Positions 24,817 to 33,829 are shown, counted from the stretch's first letter. The stretch: 64,000 nt of DNA from Streptomyces endophytica (GCF_026153355.1 NZ_CP110636.1:3100001-3164000), one strand, 5' to 3'. Numbers and translations are program-made. The notes: generated by a model not told the origin, from the sequence alone.

Positions 24817-26786
24817 GTGTGACGTCCCCCAAGAGCGGTCTGCAGGGTCTGCGGGGTTTCCGCTGTCTGCCGGGTGAGTTCGGGGCGCGCGGCCTCGCCC
24901 CGCGCGCCGACAGGGGATTCGACGGTGGGGGCGCCGGTGGCGAGGGCACCGCCGACGGGGGATCCGCCGACAGGGGATCCGAGGGCGGGGGATCCGGTGG
25001 CGGGGGGTTCGGCGGCGCGGCCGGTGACGCCGGCGGACACACGCCCGTCGGCCGCCGCAGCCCCCGCAGCCGCCTCGGTCGCCGCAGTCGCCTCCGCCTG
25101 CCGCCGCTGCCGCTTCTCCCCGCGTACGGACAGCCGCCAGACGACGATCGGCGCGATCGCGATCAGCATCGCCAGCACGGCCCAGACGATCATTGCCGGA
25201 TGGCTGTGCCCCAGGACGAACGAGGCGCCCAGCGACCCCCCGAAGACGACCAGGAAGAACAGGTGCACCCGGAACGTCCCGAACAGCGTGTCCGGGCTCG
25301 ACGAATCACCCTTCGGCGTCACCACGAACCGGCTTCGGCGGCGCAGCACCGCATCGCACAGCGCCCGCGCGTAGATCGGCGCCGACAGGGCCGACATCAC
25401 CATCCCGGCGACCCCGCCCGACCCCTCCGGCTCGTGCGGCGAGACGTTGTGCCGCCGGTTCCAGACGTACAGCCCGATCTGTAGCGCCGACGCGTTGCCG
25501 TACAGCATCAGCCAGACGGTCGGATCGATGTTGACGCCCGAGGCGCCCCACCCCAGGAACAGCGAACAACTCAGCGCCGCCAGAATCCAGTTCAGCGCCG
25601 ACATCGGATAGAAGATGACCATCAGGGTGTAGTTGAAGAGCCGCCCCGGCGACAGGGTGAACGGCGCCTTCCAGAACTGCTTGAGGATCGTCTCGTACGT
25701 CCCGCGTGACCAGCGCAGCTGCTGGGTGAAGAAGTCCGTCCAGGCGGTGGGCCCCTCACCGACGGCGAGCACGTCCGGCGTGTAGACCGACTTCCACTTC
25801 CGGCCCGTCCGCGGATTGCGGTGGCGGTGCATCTCGAAACCGGTCGCCATGTCCTCGGTGATCGAGTCGTACAGCCCGCCGATCTGCCGCAACGCACTGA
25901 TCCGTACGGCGTTGGAGGTGCCGACGAACATCGGCGCGCCGTAGCGGTTCCCGGCCCGCTGGATCAGCGCGTGGAAGAGGAACTGCTGTGATTCGGCGGC
26001 CTTGGTGACGAAGCTGTCGTAGTTCCCGTACACCTGTGGGCCGATGACGAACCCGACGTCCGGGTCGCGGAAGAAGCCCAGCATCCGCTCCAGGTAGTTG
26101 GGCAGCGGCACGTGGTCGGTGTCGACGGAGGCGAAGAAGTCGTAGTCGTCGCCGTGGGCCTGCAGCCAGGCGTTGTAGTTGCCGTGCTTGGTTCTGGCGC
26201 GATGCGGCCCCTTGGCCTGATTCCACTCCGGGATGCCCTTACGGGTGAAGTGCCGCACCCCCAGCCGTCGGCAGACGTCCTTGACCTCGGGGTCGTCCCC
26301 CTCGTCCAGCAGCCAGACGTGCACCGGACCGCGGTGCCGCACCCGGACTGCCGCCTGCAGCGTCCTCGTCACCATGGCCAGCGGTTCCTTGCCGGGCACG
26401 AAGGAAGTGAGGAAGGCGACCCGGGTGCCGCTCTCGGGCACGACCGGCACGGGGTCACGGGCGACGAGCGTGGCGTGCGCGTTGGAGAGCACGTTCATGC
26501 AGCGGAAGAACTCGATCAGCCCGATCGAAACCAGCATCACGGAGTCCAGCGCCGGCAGGAAGGCGTGCGCCGGGTAGTCGCGATGCGTCCAGTGCCCGGG
26601 CTGCAGCAACCACGTCAGCAACCCCAGCGAGAGCAGCGGCGCGGCCCCGAGCAGCAACGCCGCACGCACCCGGTGCGGCTCCCCGGCGAGCAGCGACCGA
26701 TAACGCACCCGGTACGGGCGCCCCGGCTCGGGCTGAGTGAGCGGCCCGGCCAGCCGGCTGTAGTGCTCGTAGTCATAACGCGGCAA
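24813..26786 (-). CDS. cslA: CslA, cellulose-synthase-like glycosyltransferase (GT2); start uncertain
   Basis: A membrane GT2 synthase making a beta-glucan at the hyphal tip. The body begins PRYDYEHYSRLAGPL and has N- and C-terminal membrane segments. Catalytic motifs are WLLDEGDDPE, SVDTDHVPLP (DxD), SITEDMATGFE (TED) and TQQLRWSRGTYE (QxxRW). In this frame the only start is a TTG at 26786 with no good ribosome-binding site; the frame stays open upstream to 27272 as a Gln/Arg-rich stretch. A much better start is ATG 27289, with GGGGGGA upstream, encoding MTSPPDDVRPQHSRG, but it is in another frame. So the gene probably starts at 27289 and contains an apparent frameshift between 26787 and 27272. 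C-terminal tail Gly/Ala/Pro-rich. Overlaps glxA by 4 bp. Confidence 0.92.
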   Translation of the reverse strand: MPRYDYEHYSRLAGPLTQPEPGRPYRVRYRSLLAGEPHRVRAALLLGAAPLLSLGLLTWLLQPGHWTHRDYPAHAFLPALDSVMLVSIGLIEFFRCMNVLSNAHATLVARDPVPVVPESGTRVAFLTSFVPGKEPLAMVTRTLQAAVRVRHRGPVHVWLLDEGDDPEVKDVCRRLGVRHFTRKGIPEWNQAKGPHRARTKHGNYNAWLQAHGDDYDFFASVDTDHVPLPNYLERMLGFFRDPDVGFVIGPQVYGNYDSFVTKAAESQQFLFHALIQRAGNRYGAPMFVGTSNAVRISALRQIGGLYDSITEDMATGFEMHRHRNPRTGRKWKSVYTPDVLAVGEGPTAWTDFFTQQLRWSRGTYETILKQFWKAPFTLSPGRLFNYTLMVIFYPMSALNWILAALSCSLFLGWGASGVNIDPTVWLMLYGNASALQIGLYVWNRRHNVSPHEPEGSGGVAGMVMSALSAPIYARALCDAVLRRRSRFVVTPKGDSSSPDTLFGTFRVHLFFLVVFGGSLGASFVLGHSHPAMIVWAVLAMLIAIAPIVVWRLSVRGEKRQRRQAEATAATEAAAGAAAADGRVSAGVTGRAAEPPATGSPALGSPVGGSPVGGALATGAPTVESPVGARGEAARPELTRQTAETPQTLQTALGGRHT

Positions 26787-27289
26787 CGCCTGCTGCGGGC
26801 TGCGCTTTTGCTGCCTTTGCTGCCGCTGTCGCCGCTGGCGCCGTCCTTGCTGCCGTTCCTGTTGCCATTCCTGCTGCTGTGCCTGTTGCAGCTCCGGTTG
26901 CCGCTCCGGTTGCCTGTGGTGCCTCTGTGGCGAGTGCTGCCGCCGCAGGCGGGGACGGGCGGTGATGGGGGGCGGTGGGGGGACGGGGGTGAGGGGCGCG
27001 GAGGCGCGTGGCGTGCAGGCACGTTGTGCGGAGGCGCGTGGTGCGAAGGCGCGTGGCGTGAAGGTGTGTTGTGTGGCGGTACGGCCTGTGGAGGCGCGTC
27101 GTACGGTGTCGGCGTCGGCAGCATCGGCGTGGGTGTCGGTGTCGGTGTCGGAGCCGTCATCGGCATCGGCTCGTGGGCCGGTGGCTCGTCGTCGTGTGAA
27201 AGCAGATTGTCCGGATCGTGCGAAAGCGGATTGTCCGGGTCCGGACCGCGCGAATGCTGCGGCCGGACGTCGTCAGGCGGCGACGTCAT
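26787..27289 (-). other. Probable 5' part of cslA, in a different frame
   Basis: From ATG 27289 the minus strand encodes an Asp/Pro-rich, PTPTPTPTP- and HAPPHN-type disordered segment. Known Streptomyces CslA proteins also begin MTS and have a variable N-terminal tail. It passes into a stretch where the frame of the cslA body is Gln/Arg-rich (QQEWQQERQQGRRQRRQ). A single indel joins them. The DNA is repetitive, so slippage or an assembly error is plausible. Confidence 0.5.
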
Positions 27290-28711
27290 GAGTCCATCCC
27301 CCCGCACGCAGCCCACGCTGCGTGCCGTATCTGCTGATGGCCCGGTTGTCCTTCGGTCCCCCTCGACCGACTCGGGCTCGTTGATGTCGGGCCGCCGCGC
27401 CGGCGGGCGGCGGCGGCCGTTTCCGGCGGTGTGACAGGCGCCCCCGGCCGCTCTTCCGAGCCACGGGTTCCCCGGCGTCCACATCACGCCAACCGACGTA
27501 TCCGTTGGTCCCCAACTCCCTTGAACACAGCCACTTTTCGGCCGAGTTCCCAGGTCAGGTTCCCGAACCGGATCCCTTGATCGCAAGACGGTCCGAGGGG
27601 GATACGGACAAGGCTGTGCCATGCGGGACGGTGTATGGCGGAGCGCGCACGCCCGAGCCCGTAACCGCCCGAAAATGCCCACTTGGCGCGCCCTTTTGAT
27701 GGGGTGGCCGATACGCCCCTGCTTGGCGAGTGGCAGACGTGCGCGGCCGCCCCGTTGCCCACCACGCCTCGGCCGTACCGCGACCGTATTCTCACCGTCA
27801 CCGTCACCGTCACCCTCACCGTCCCGCGGTCCGGTCGGATCACCACACGGCGTGCGTACGACCTGGCACTCGACGGGGCGCGCACACGGCCATCGGAGGC
27901 ACCCGCCCGAGCCGGCGCACGGGAGGAGAGCCTTGGCGTACGACCGGAGGACGGTGGCGAGCGACCGGAGAGCCGTGGCGTACGGAGGGCGGAGCGCGGT
28001 CCGCAAAAGGACGACTGCGGCACGCAGGACGCAGGACGCAACAGCCTGTCGCGCCGAGTCCTTGCTCCGACCGGGGGAGGGCGAGGAGAAGGGGAGAGCC
28101 CGGTGACCAGAGCCGGGGCCGGGACCGGGACGAAGGCTGAGGTCAGCGGGGCGAAGCCCCTCGCGCCGCACGCTCGGGTTCTCTGGGCAAGGTGCCCGCT
28201 TCTCTGGGCAAGGTGCCCGCCGACTTCGTGGCCGGCGAGGGCTGGCACCTTCCCGGACACATCCTCAGGGCCGGGCCGGGCCGGGGCCGGGCCGGGCCGG
28301 GCGGGGTCGAGTCCGACCGGATCGCCGCGGCCCGCCCGCGCCCTTCCCGCTCGACGTCGGCCGCCGGCCGCGTCTACTGGAGCCGGGCAGCCACTGGCCG
28401 CGCCTGGCGCTGGTCGGCGTACTGCTACTGCTCGGCATGATCCTCTCGGGGCCGCCGTGGGGGCACTGCTCCTCCCGGTGGACGGCGCATGGCGGGCCCG
28501 GACCGCCCTGACGGGCTCTGTCGCCCCGCCCGGCCTCTGGATGACCACCGAACGCGTCACCCCCACCATCGGACCAGGCCCCGACGAGACAGGCCGCACA
28601 TTCCGGGGGGGATTGGGGGCGAAGATCGGCCCGACCGCGTGCCCCGGTAGTCCGGCCCGCACACCGGGTGGCATGACCGAGGACATGACCGAGGGCATGG
28701 CTAAGCGCACG
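27290..28711. other. Long intergenic stretch, no confident gene
   Basis: About 1.4 kb upstream of cslA. It contains a GTCACC hexamer run near 27795, and a 21-bp direct repeat (TTCTCTGGGCAAGGTGCCCGC) at about 28178-28219. Long open frames exist on both strands but have no recognisable protein or start signals. At 28190-28620 protein-like fragments appear in three different frames (for example HWPRLALVGVLLLLGMILSG), which could be a decayed small membrane-protein gene. The cslA promoter should lie at the 27290 end. Confidence 0.4.
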
Positions 28712-28746
28712 ACTGAGGCCCCCCGCCATTGGCGAGGGGCCTCAGT
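28712..28746 (-). terminator. tRNA-Lys terminator hairpin
   Basis: 16-bp stem with one mismatch (28712-28727 with 28731-28746, arm ACTGAGGCCCCCCGCC), immediately 3' of the minus-strand tRNA-Lys. Confidence 0.75.
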
Positions 28747-28753
28747 CCTACAG

Positions 28754-28827
28754 TGCGCCGCCAGGGACTCGAACCCCGGACCCGCTGATTAAGAGTCAGC
28801 TGCTCTAACCAACTGAGCTAGCGGCGC
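28754..28827 (-). tRNA. tRNA-Lys (anticodon CTT), copy 1
   Basis: 74-nt tRNA on the minus strand: acceptor GCGCCGC pairing with GCGGCGC plus discriminator A, D-arm GCTCAGTTGGTTAGAGC, anticodon stem GCTGA/TCAGC with loop CTCTTAA (anticodon CTT), T-loop TTCGAGT. CCA is not encoded. Identical to the tRNAs at 36055 and 53121. Confidence 0.95.
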
Positions 28828-29378
28828 CTGCTGACGTGAAGAACTCTACACGACCTCGGGCGGTGCTCCGTACCCCGGACAGCCCAGCTCACGCACCCCA
28901 CGCATGTGATCCCGACCACTCAGGCCTGCCCGCACCCCCAGCCCCTCCCCGTCAGCCCCTCCCCCTCCAGCCTCCATTCCCCGTCCCCCCACCGCACGCC
29001 CCCTGCCCCGTCCCTCCCTCGGCGACCTCCGCCACCCCCTGCCGCACCAATCCCACCCACCCCACGGGTCGAAAGTCCCCTGATCTTGGGACCTTCGACT
29101 ACCGAACAGCCCGAATTGCTCTGTGAAGATCGAGTTCATCGACCCCATGGCCGTAGCGCAGCATTTGCCCCGTCAACATGCGATGTGTCCTATCGATTGA
29201 GAGGCTGCAGCCAAGAACCAAGGCGAACGGATCGAGCGCGCGAAGAGGGAGGCGGCCATGGCGTTTGTCACTCCTCCTTCGTCTCCCGCAACCCCACCCC
29301 CCACAGCAACGTCTGCCAGGACGCGCGCCCCGGACCGGGCACCCGGGACTCGCCCCTCTGTCGGAAAGGTTGATCGTC
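28828..29378. promoter_or_regulatory. Upstream region of the SsgA-like gene with paired dormancy-type boxes
   Basis: 551 bp without a gene; the first half is pyrimidine-rich and low complexity. At 29066-29079 lies GGGTCGAAAGTCCC and at 29088-29099 GGGACCTTCGAC; together they form an inverted pair. On the minus strand the first reads GGGACTTTCGACCC, close to the DevR/OsdR-type box known from actinobacterial hypoxia and dormancy genes. The distance to the SsgA-like start is about 280 bp, so a leader transcript is possible. Confidence 0.45.
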
Positions 29379-29807
29379 GTGGTGTCGACAGCCAAACGCA
29401 CCCTCGAGATGCGGCTCCTCCTCGGACCGGACGAAGCAGTTCCGGTCGCCGGCCGGTTCAGCTACCGCAGCGACCGCCCGTACGAGGTCGAGGTGGCCTT
29501 CATCAGCCGCGGCCGCACGGTCGCCACCTGGCTGTTCGCCCGTGACCTGCTGCTGGTCGGGCTGTACGACGAGGTCGGCGAGGGCGACGTACGGGTGTGG
29601 CCGTTCCGTCGGCCGGGCGAGCAGCGTCGGGTGCACATCGAGCTGGCCACCGACGACAGCGTCTGTGAGCTGACGGTGCGCGCAACGGAACTCACCGCCT
29701 GGCTGGAGCAGACCGCGGCGATCGTCCCACCCGGCGACGAGAGCGACTATCTCGACATGGACATGCACCTGGCCCGGCTGCTCACGGGGAAAGCTAGGGA
29801 GGGCTGA
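29379..29807 (+). CDS. SsgA-like sporulation/cell-division protein (SALP)
   Basis: A 142-aa protein of the Actinobacteria-specific SsgA-like family, which controls septum placement and peptidoglycan maintenance during sporulation. Family features are LEMRLLLGPDEAVPVAGRFS, the YRSDRPYEVEVAF block, VATWLFARDLLLVGLYDEVG, and GDVRVWPFRR. The length matches SALPs (about 130-145 aa). GTG 29379 is chosen with GGAAAGG 9 nt upstream; GTG 29382 is equivalent. Which SALP (SsgA-G) it is cannot be told by eye. A paired dormancy-type box lies upstream. Confidence 0.9.
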   Translation: MVSTAKRTLEMRLLLGPDEAVPVAGRFSYRSDRPYEVEVAFISRGRTVATWLFARDLLLVGLYDEVGEGDVRVWPFRRPGEQRRVHIELATDDSVCELTVRATELTAWLEQTAAIVPPGDESDYLDMDMHLARLLTGKAREG

Positions 29808-30434
29808 AAGGCTGATGGGGGAGACGACGATCAGGACCACGACGGCGGCAACGGGAACGGCCACGGCGAGGGTGAGGGCGGGCGCTGACGCGGGGACGCC
29901 GGCAGCGGCCCGGACGGATGCCGTCGCGGGGGCGAGAGCAGCGGTGGGGACGGACGTGGCTGCTGGGGCGAGGGCGGCGGCCGGGGCTGCGACGGTGCCG
30001 GCGGCGACTTCTGGTGCGGCCGAGGCCGGAGCGGCTCTGAGGGCAGCTGGGACGGGGCGACGCCGGGTGAGACCAAGACCGGAACGGCTCGGAGCTCAAC
30101 TGCTGGCACGGGAGTGACGCCCAAGCAGGCCGAGGCGCCGGCGGCGACCCCCGCACCGGCAGTGCCCGCCGACTCAACCGTACGCAGCGCGGGCATATCC
30201 GCCACTGCCGCTGCCGACAACGATGCCGCCACCGCCACCGCCACCGCTGCCGACGCCGCCTGCACTGACCCCCGCCGCGTACCGGCCGCACGGCGCGGTA
30301 CGGAAGCGGACCCGTCGACCGGCTGCGCTGGCGGCACCGGCGGGACCGGCGGCACCGGCGGTCAGGCCCACCCCGGCGCGGGCCACGACCCCCGCGTACA
30401 CGGCTTCCTGCCCGAGCGGCCACCGGTCCGCTCC
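29808..30434. other. Low-complexity stretch, doubtful ORFs only
   Basis: 627 bp of repetitive Ala/Gly/Thr-coding-like sequence (GCGGGGGCGAGAGCAGC style), then GCCACCGCC runs and a GGCACCGGCGGGACC repeat near 30333-30360. A small frame at 29815-30117 overlaps a longer one from GTG 30114 by 4 bp, but both are compositionally simple and have weak start signals. They may be real low-complexity extensions of the next gene. Confidence 0.4.
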
Positions 30435-31715
30435 ATGATCGGAACGTGGAGCCGGCTGGACGCCATGGCACGTGCCGCCGCGACCGCACCCGACCGCGCG
30501 ACCGCCGTCGCCCTCGTCGAACGCGCCCATCGCGACGAGGAGTTGTCCGCCCTGCGGCAGCGGGTCTCCCGACTTTCGCCGCGCAATGCGGAGGCCGCGG
30601 CCATGCGCATCGCCGTGATCGCGGTGGCGTGCGGCTGGTGCGGGCTGGACCCGCAGGCACCGGCCGCACGCGAGGTCGCCGACGAGGCGTTCCTCGAACT
30701 GTGGGCGGCCATCGCGCACCGCATCGACCACGACCAGTTCGTCGCCCTGCCCACCCTCGCCCTCCACAACTGGGCCCCCGAACGCAAGCCCCGCCGCCAC
30801 ATCCCCATCGACCAACTGGCCCGCACCGAACAGCTCGTGCCCATCGTGCGCTGGGCCCCCGAAGGGCAACCGCTCAGCCGCCTGGACCGGCTGATGCTCG
30901 CCGCCACCCGCCTGGAGGCACACGGGATCTGGCTGCTACGGCTCGCCGAGACCCTCGCGGGCCGTTCGCCCGACGACTCCTCCACGCCGACGGCCCTCCG
31001 CCGCCTGGTCCGGGTCCAGCACGCGCTGCGCGCCCAACTCCATGCCGAGGCGGCACAACTGGCGGCCGCGCCGGCCACTCCGCAGCAGCGCGCGGTGCTC
31101 GGTGCGCTCGTCGAACAGGGTGCCCTGGAGCCGCCCGTACTCCAGGCCGCCGAGGCGGTACTCGGCATCGGCAGCCGCCGCATGGGCGAGGGCCGCCGCC
31201 AACTCCTGCGCCGCCACCTCCCGGCCCAGCACCGTGCCTGGCTCAGCGCGATGGACCGGCACTGCGCACCCGTACGCACCCTCGCCCACCGCGGCGGCCC
31301 CGACGCCGCCGTCTACCGCGAGGCCCAGGAATCCCTCATCGCCCTGCGCCGCACCTACACCGCCCTGGTCCACACCGCCGCCCGCCCCACCACCCCCTCC
31401 CACAGCCGCCTAACCGCCCCTCCTCCAAGCCCCCCTCCTCCAAGCCGCCCCCTCCTCCAAGCCGCCCCCTCCTCCAAGCCGCCCCCTCCTCCAAGCCGCC
31501 CCCTCCTCCAAGCTGCCCGTCTTCTCGCCCCGCCCTTCCGCCCCCTCGCCTCGCCCTTCCGCCCCTCATCCCGCCCCCGTGCCCCACCCTCAACCGCCCC
31601 CCCCGTGCCCGCTACGCCCACCCCACAACCCGGCCTCCTCACCCCGACTCCCGGCCCACCTCCCCCGCGGCCGGACTTACCCTCCGTTCGCCTCACCCTC
31701 CAGCCGCGCACCTGA
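30435..31715 (+). CDS. Hypothetical protein with Pro-rich repeat tail
   Basis: A 426-aa protein that I do not recognise. From ATG 30435 (MIGTWSRLDAMARAA) codon bias becomes typical; an in-frame extension to GTG 30114 is low complexity and is not included. Residues 1-310 look like a soluble helical domain with many Arg/Ala/Leu helices (EVADEAFLELWAAIAHRIDH; HRAWLSAMDRHCAPVRTL). From about 325 on, the chain is Pro/Ser-rich and encoded by the 17-bp repeat at 31431-31515. No signal peptide or membrane segment is evident. It follows the SsgA-like gene on the same strand at a distance of 627 bp. Confidence 0.65.
   Translation: MIGTWSRLDAMARAAATAPDRATAVALVERAHRDEELSALRQRVSRLSPRNAEAAAMRIAVIAVACGWCGLDPQAPAAREVADEAFLELWAAIAHRIDHDQFVALPTLALHNWAPERKPRRHIPIDQLARTEQLVPIVRWAPEGQPLSRLDRLMLAATRLEAHGIWLLRLAETLAGRSPDDSSTPTALRRLVRVQHALRAQLHAEAAQLAAAPATPQQRAVLGALVEQGALEPPVLQAAEAVLGIGSRRMGEGRRQLLRRHLPAQHRAWLSAMDRHCAPVRTLAHRGGPDAAVYREAQESLIALRRTYTALVHTAARPTTPSHSRLTAPPPSPPPPSRPLLQAAPSSKPPPPPSRPLLQAARLLAPPFRPLASPFRPSSRPRAPPSTAPPVPATPTPQPGLLTPTPGPPPPRPDLPSVRLTLQPRT
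31431..31515 (+). repeat. 17-bp tandem repeat, five units, inside a coding region
   Basis: Five consecutive copies of CCCCCTCCTCCAAGCCG (last copy one change). Because 17 is not a multiple of 3, the repeat cycles through all three frames, giving a 17-aa peptide period (PPPPSRPLLQAAPSSKP). Gain or loss of one unit would shift the frame of the C-terminal tail. Confidence 0.9.
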
Positions 31716-32800
31716 CGTCCCTCCGGCTTGCCCAGCCCTCCTCGCGCCCCGCCGGCATGCCCCATCCCCACCCCGCCTGCGGAACCTCCCCGTCGGCTAG
31801 CCCTGGCCTACCCGCGCCCGCCCGGCATGCCCCATCCCCGCCCCGCCTGCCGAACTCCCCGTTGGCTTGCCCTCGCCTACCCCCGCCCCGTTCGGCGTGC
31901 CTCGCCCCTCCCGTTCGGCGTGCTCCGCCTCTCCCGTTCGGCGTGCTCCGCCGGCCGGCCGGCTTGCCCCGCCCCTCCCGGCCGCCTGTCGAACCTCCCT
32001 CTCGGCTCGCCCCGGCCCCCGCAACCCCGCCCGGCATGCCCCTCCTCACCCCGGCCGCCGAACCTCGGCCTCGGCTTTCCCCGCCCCCGCCGCCTGCCCT
32101 CATCCCACCCCCGCCCCCTCCCCTCCCCACCCCTCGATCTGGACATTGGTCTGGTCGCACCGTCGATCAGGTGACCATGTCGAGCCAGTCGTCATACCGA
32201 CCGGACAGCCCCGTCGCCGCCACCCGAGCCGATACGGGCACCCGCGCTGTCTCCAGCGCCCGCGCCGATCCGCCACCCGCGCAGTCTCCGACGCCCGCGT
32301 CGAACCGCCACCCGTGCCGACCTGTACCTGCGCGGATCCACTGCCTGAGCCGATCCGCCAACCGCGCCGTCTCCAGCGCCCGCGTCGAACCGCCATCCGT
32401 ATCGATCACTCGATCCGTATCGGCCCGGTCACCCGCGCCGCCCTGATTCCCCGTGCCTTGCTCTCCCGCATCGGCCCGGTCACCTGCCCAGCCCTGAGTC
32501 CCCCTGCCTTGGTCTCCCGCATCGGCCCGGTCACCCGCCCAGCCCCGGTCCCCCCTGCCCACGGTCACCCGTATCGACCCCGGACCGCCGCGCTTCCGGT
32601 CGGCCACTTGCCTCGATCGAGCTGGCAACCCACATCGACGACCTGTGACCGGCCTCCACCCGGTGACCCGCCCCGGCCCGGTCACCCGTATCGCCCCAGT
32701 GACCGACCGTCCTCCCGATTACCGATCCGATCCGAACCGGCCGGAACCGATCCGATCTGAGGCGGCCGGAACCGATCCGGTGACCGCTCGGATTCAGTCA
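31716..32800. repeat. Repeat-rich non-coding region upstream of the LPMO
   Basis: About 1.1 kb with no credible gene. It has C-rich imperfect repeats (TCCCGTTCGGCGTGCTCCGCC near 31910-31950), a roughly 60-bp tandem repeat around ATCGGCCCGGTCACC at 32414-32560 (three copies), and CCGATCCGATC-type repeats near 32721-32780. Open frames across it are simple-sequence artefacts. Confidence 0.6.
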
Positions 32801-32804
32801 TGCA

Positions 32805-32858
32805 TTGGTCTGGACATGTCCAACCCCCGTTATTAGTCTGCCGTTTGGTCTAGACCGC
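32805..32858. promoter_or_regulatory. DasR-type operators upstream of the LPMO
   Basis: GGTCTAGACC at 32847-32856 is a perfect palindrome matching the core of the DasR responsive element, the GntR-family master regulator of chitin and N-acetylglucosamine metabolism in Streptomyces. A weaker site, GGTCTGGACA, lies exactly 40 bp upstream (32807-32816). The LPMO start is 70 bp downstream. Chitin-binding LPMO genes are known DasR targets, so this assignment is well motivated. Confidence 0.75.
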
Positions 32859-32925
32859 ACGGCGCTTCACTCGGCTCACTTCACTCAGCTCACGGAACTC
32901 CCCCCACGTTCTTCAGGAGCGAAGC

Positions 32926-33519
32926 ATGCGTAAAAAGATCAGTGCTGCCGTCATCGGGCTCGGTGTCATCGGCGTCTCGTTGCTCTCGACGGGCAGTGCG
33001 TCCAGTCACGGTTACAGCGACGCGCCGCCGAGCCGGCAGGCGCTCTGCGCCAACGGCACCGTCAAGGACTGCGGCGCGATTCAGTACGAGCCGCAGAGCG
33101 TCGAGGGGCCCAAGGGCTTCCCCGCCGCAGGTCCCGCGGACGGCAAGATCTGCTCTGGTGGTCACGACAACTTCGCCGAGCTCGACGACCCTCGTGGCGG
33201 CAAGTGGCCCGGCACCAAGCTCACTCCGGGGCAGGGCTACACCTTCACCTGGCGGCTCACCGCAAGGCACGCCACCACGGACTTCGAGTACTTCATCACC
33301 AAGGACGGCTACGACCCCACCAAGCCCCTCACCCGCGCGGATCTCGAGCCCGAGCCGTTCATGACGGTCCCCATGGGTGGCGCCCGGCCCGGGGAGACCG
33401 TCCAGCATCAGGGCACGGTCCCCACGCAGAAGTCGGGCCGCCACATCATCCTGGGGGTCTGGAACATCGCCGACACCGGCAATGCCTTCTACGCCTGCTC
33501 GGACGTCGACCTGTCGTGA
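32926..33519 (+). CDS. AA10 lytic polysaccharide monooxygenase (chitin-binding)
   Basis: A 197-aa secreted copper enzyme that oxidatively cleaves crystalline chitin or cellulose. The signal peptide is MRKKISAAVIGLGVIGVSLL, with cleavage before His 28 (ASS-HGYSD), so that His becomes the amino-terminal copper ligand. The second histidine-brace residue is His 115 in TARHATTDFEYF. Cys residues at 41/49 and later can form the usual disulfides, and NAFYACSDVDLS is the family C-terminus. It is a single catalytic module without a separate binding domain. DasR-type sites upstream predict induction by chitin breakdown products. A strong terminator follows. Confidence 0.93.
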   Translation: MRKKISAAVIGLGVIGVSLLSTGSASSHGYSDAPPSRQALCANGTVKDCGAIQYEPQSVEGPKGFPAAGPADGKICSGGHDNFAELDDPRGGKWPGTKLTPGQGYTFTWRLTARHATTDFEYFITKDGYDPTKPLTRADLEPEPFMTVPMGGARPGETVQHQGTVPTQKSGRHIILGVWNIADTGNAFYACSDVDLS

Positions 33520-33587
33520 ACTGCCTCTCCTTCTGAGTGGCTGCCATCGCTGATCCGCTCCTCTCGCTTTGGGCGTTCCTGCCCCTG

Positions 33588-33617
33588 ACGCCTCCCCGAC
33601 TTCTCTCGGGGAGGCGT
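33588..33617 (+). terminator. Terminator after the LPMO gene
   Basis: Perfect 12-bp stem: ACGCCTCCCCGA at 33588-33599 and its complement at 33606-33617, 6-nt loop, followed by TAATTACGTT. About 70 bp after the LPMO stop. Confidence 0.85.
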
Positions 33618-33639
33618 TAATTACGTTACGGAGGTGGGG

Positions 33640-33737
33640 GATTGGTGACGTCACACCACGGGTTGGTTGTGAGGGGGGTGGGGGCTCGTACTACGGGTTG
33701 GTTGTGTGGGAGGTGGGGTGTCGTACCACGGGTTGAG
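33640..33737. repeat. Short direct repeats between LPMO and acyl-CoA ligase
   Basis: Three imperfect copies of a unit around ACCACGGGTTGGTTGTG (near 33654, 33692 and 33724) separated by G-rich sequence. No gene in 33520-33829. Confidence 0.55.
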
Positions 33738-33799
33738 GGCGGGTGAGGGCGGGCCGCTGGCTTGTGTGGGTCGTCGCGTCGGACGGTAGGGGTGGGAAG

Positions 33800-33814
33800 C
33801 TGACGTAGCGTCAG
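33800..33814. promoter_or_regulatory. TetR-type palindrome upstream of the acyl-CoA ligase
   Basis: Perfect inverted repeat CTGACG-TAG-CGTCAG, 16 bp before the start codon of the acyl-CoA ligase. Position and form fit an operator for a fatty-acid-responsive TetR regulator encoded elsewhere. Confidence 0.55.
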
Positions 33815-33829
33815 TTACAGTGCGGCGGC

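Noticed and set aside
27484..28710. Long open frames on both strands upstream of cslA
   Set aside because: No recognisable protein, no ribosome-binding site and mixed codon bias; treated as intergenic.
29815..30117. 100-codon open frame after the SsgA-like gene, overlapping the next frame by 4 bp
   Set aside because: Composition is simple Ala/Thr/Gly from repeats and the start signal is weak; kept only as a comment on the region.
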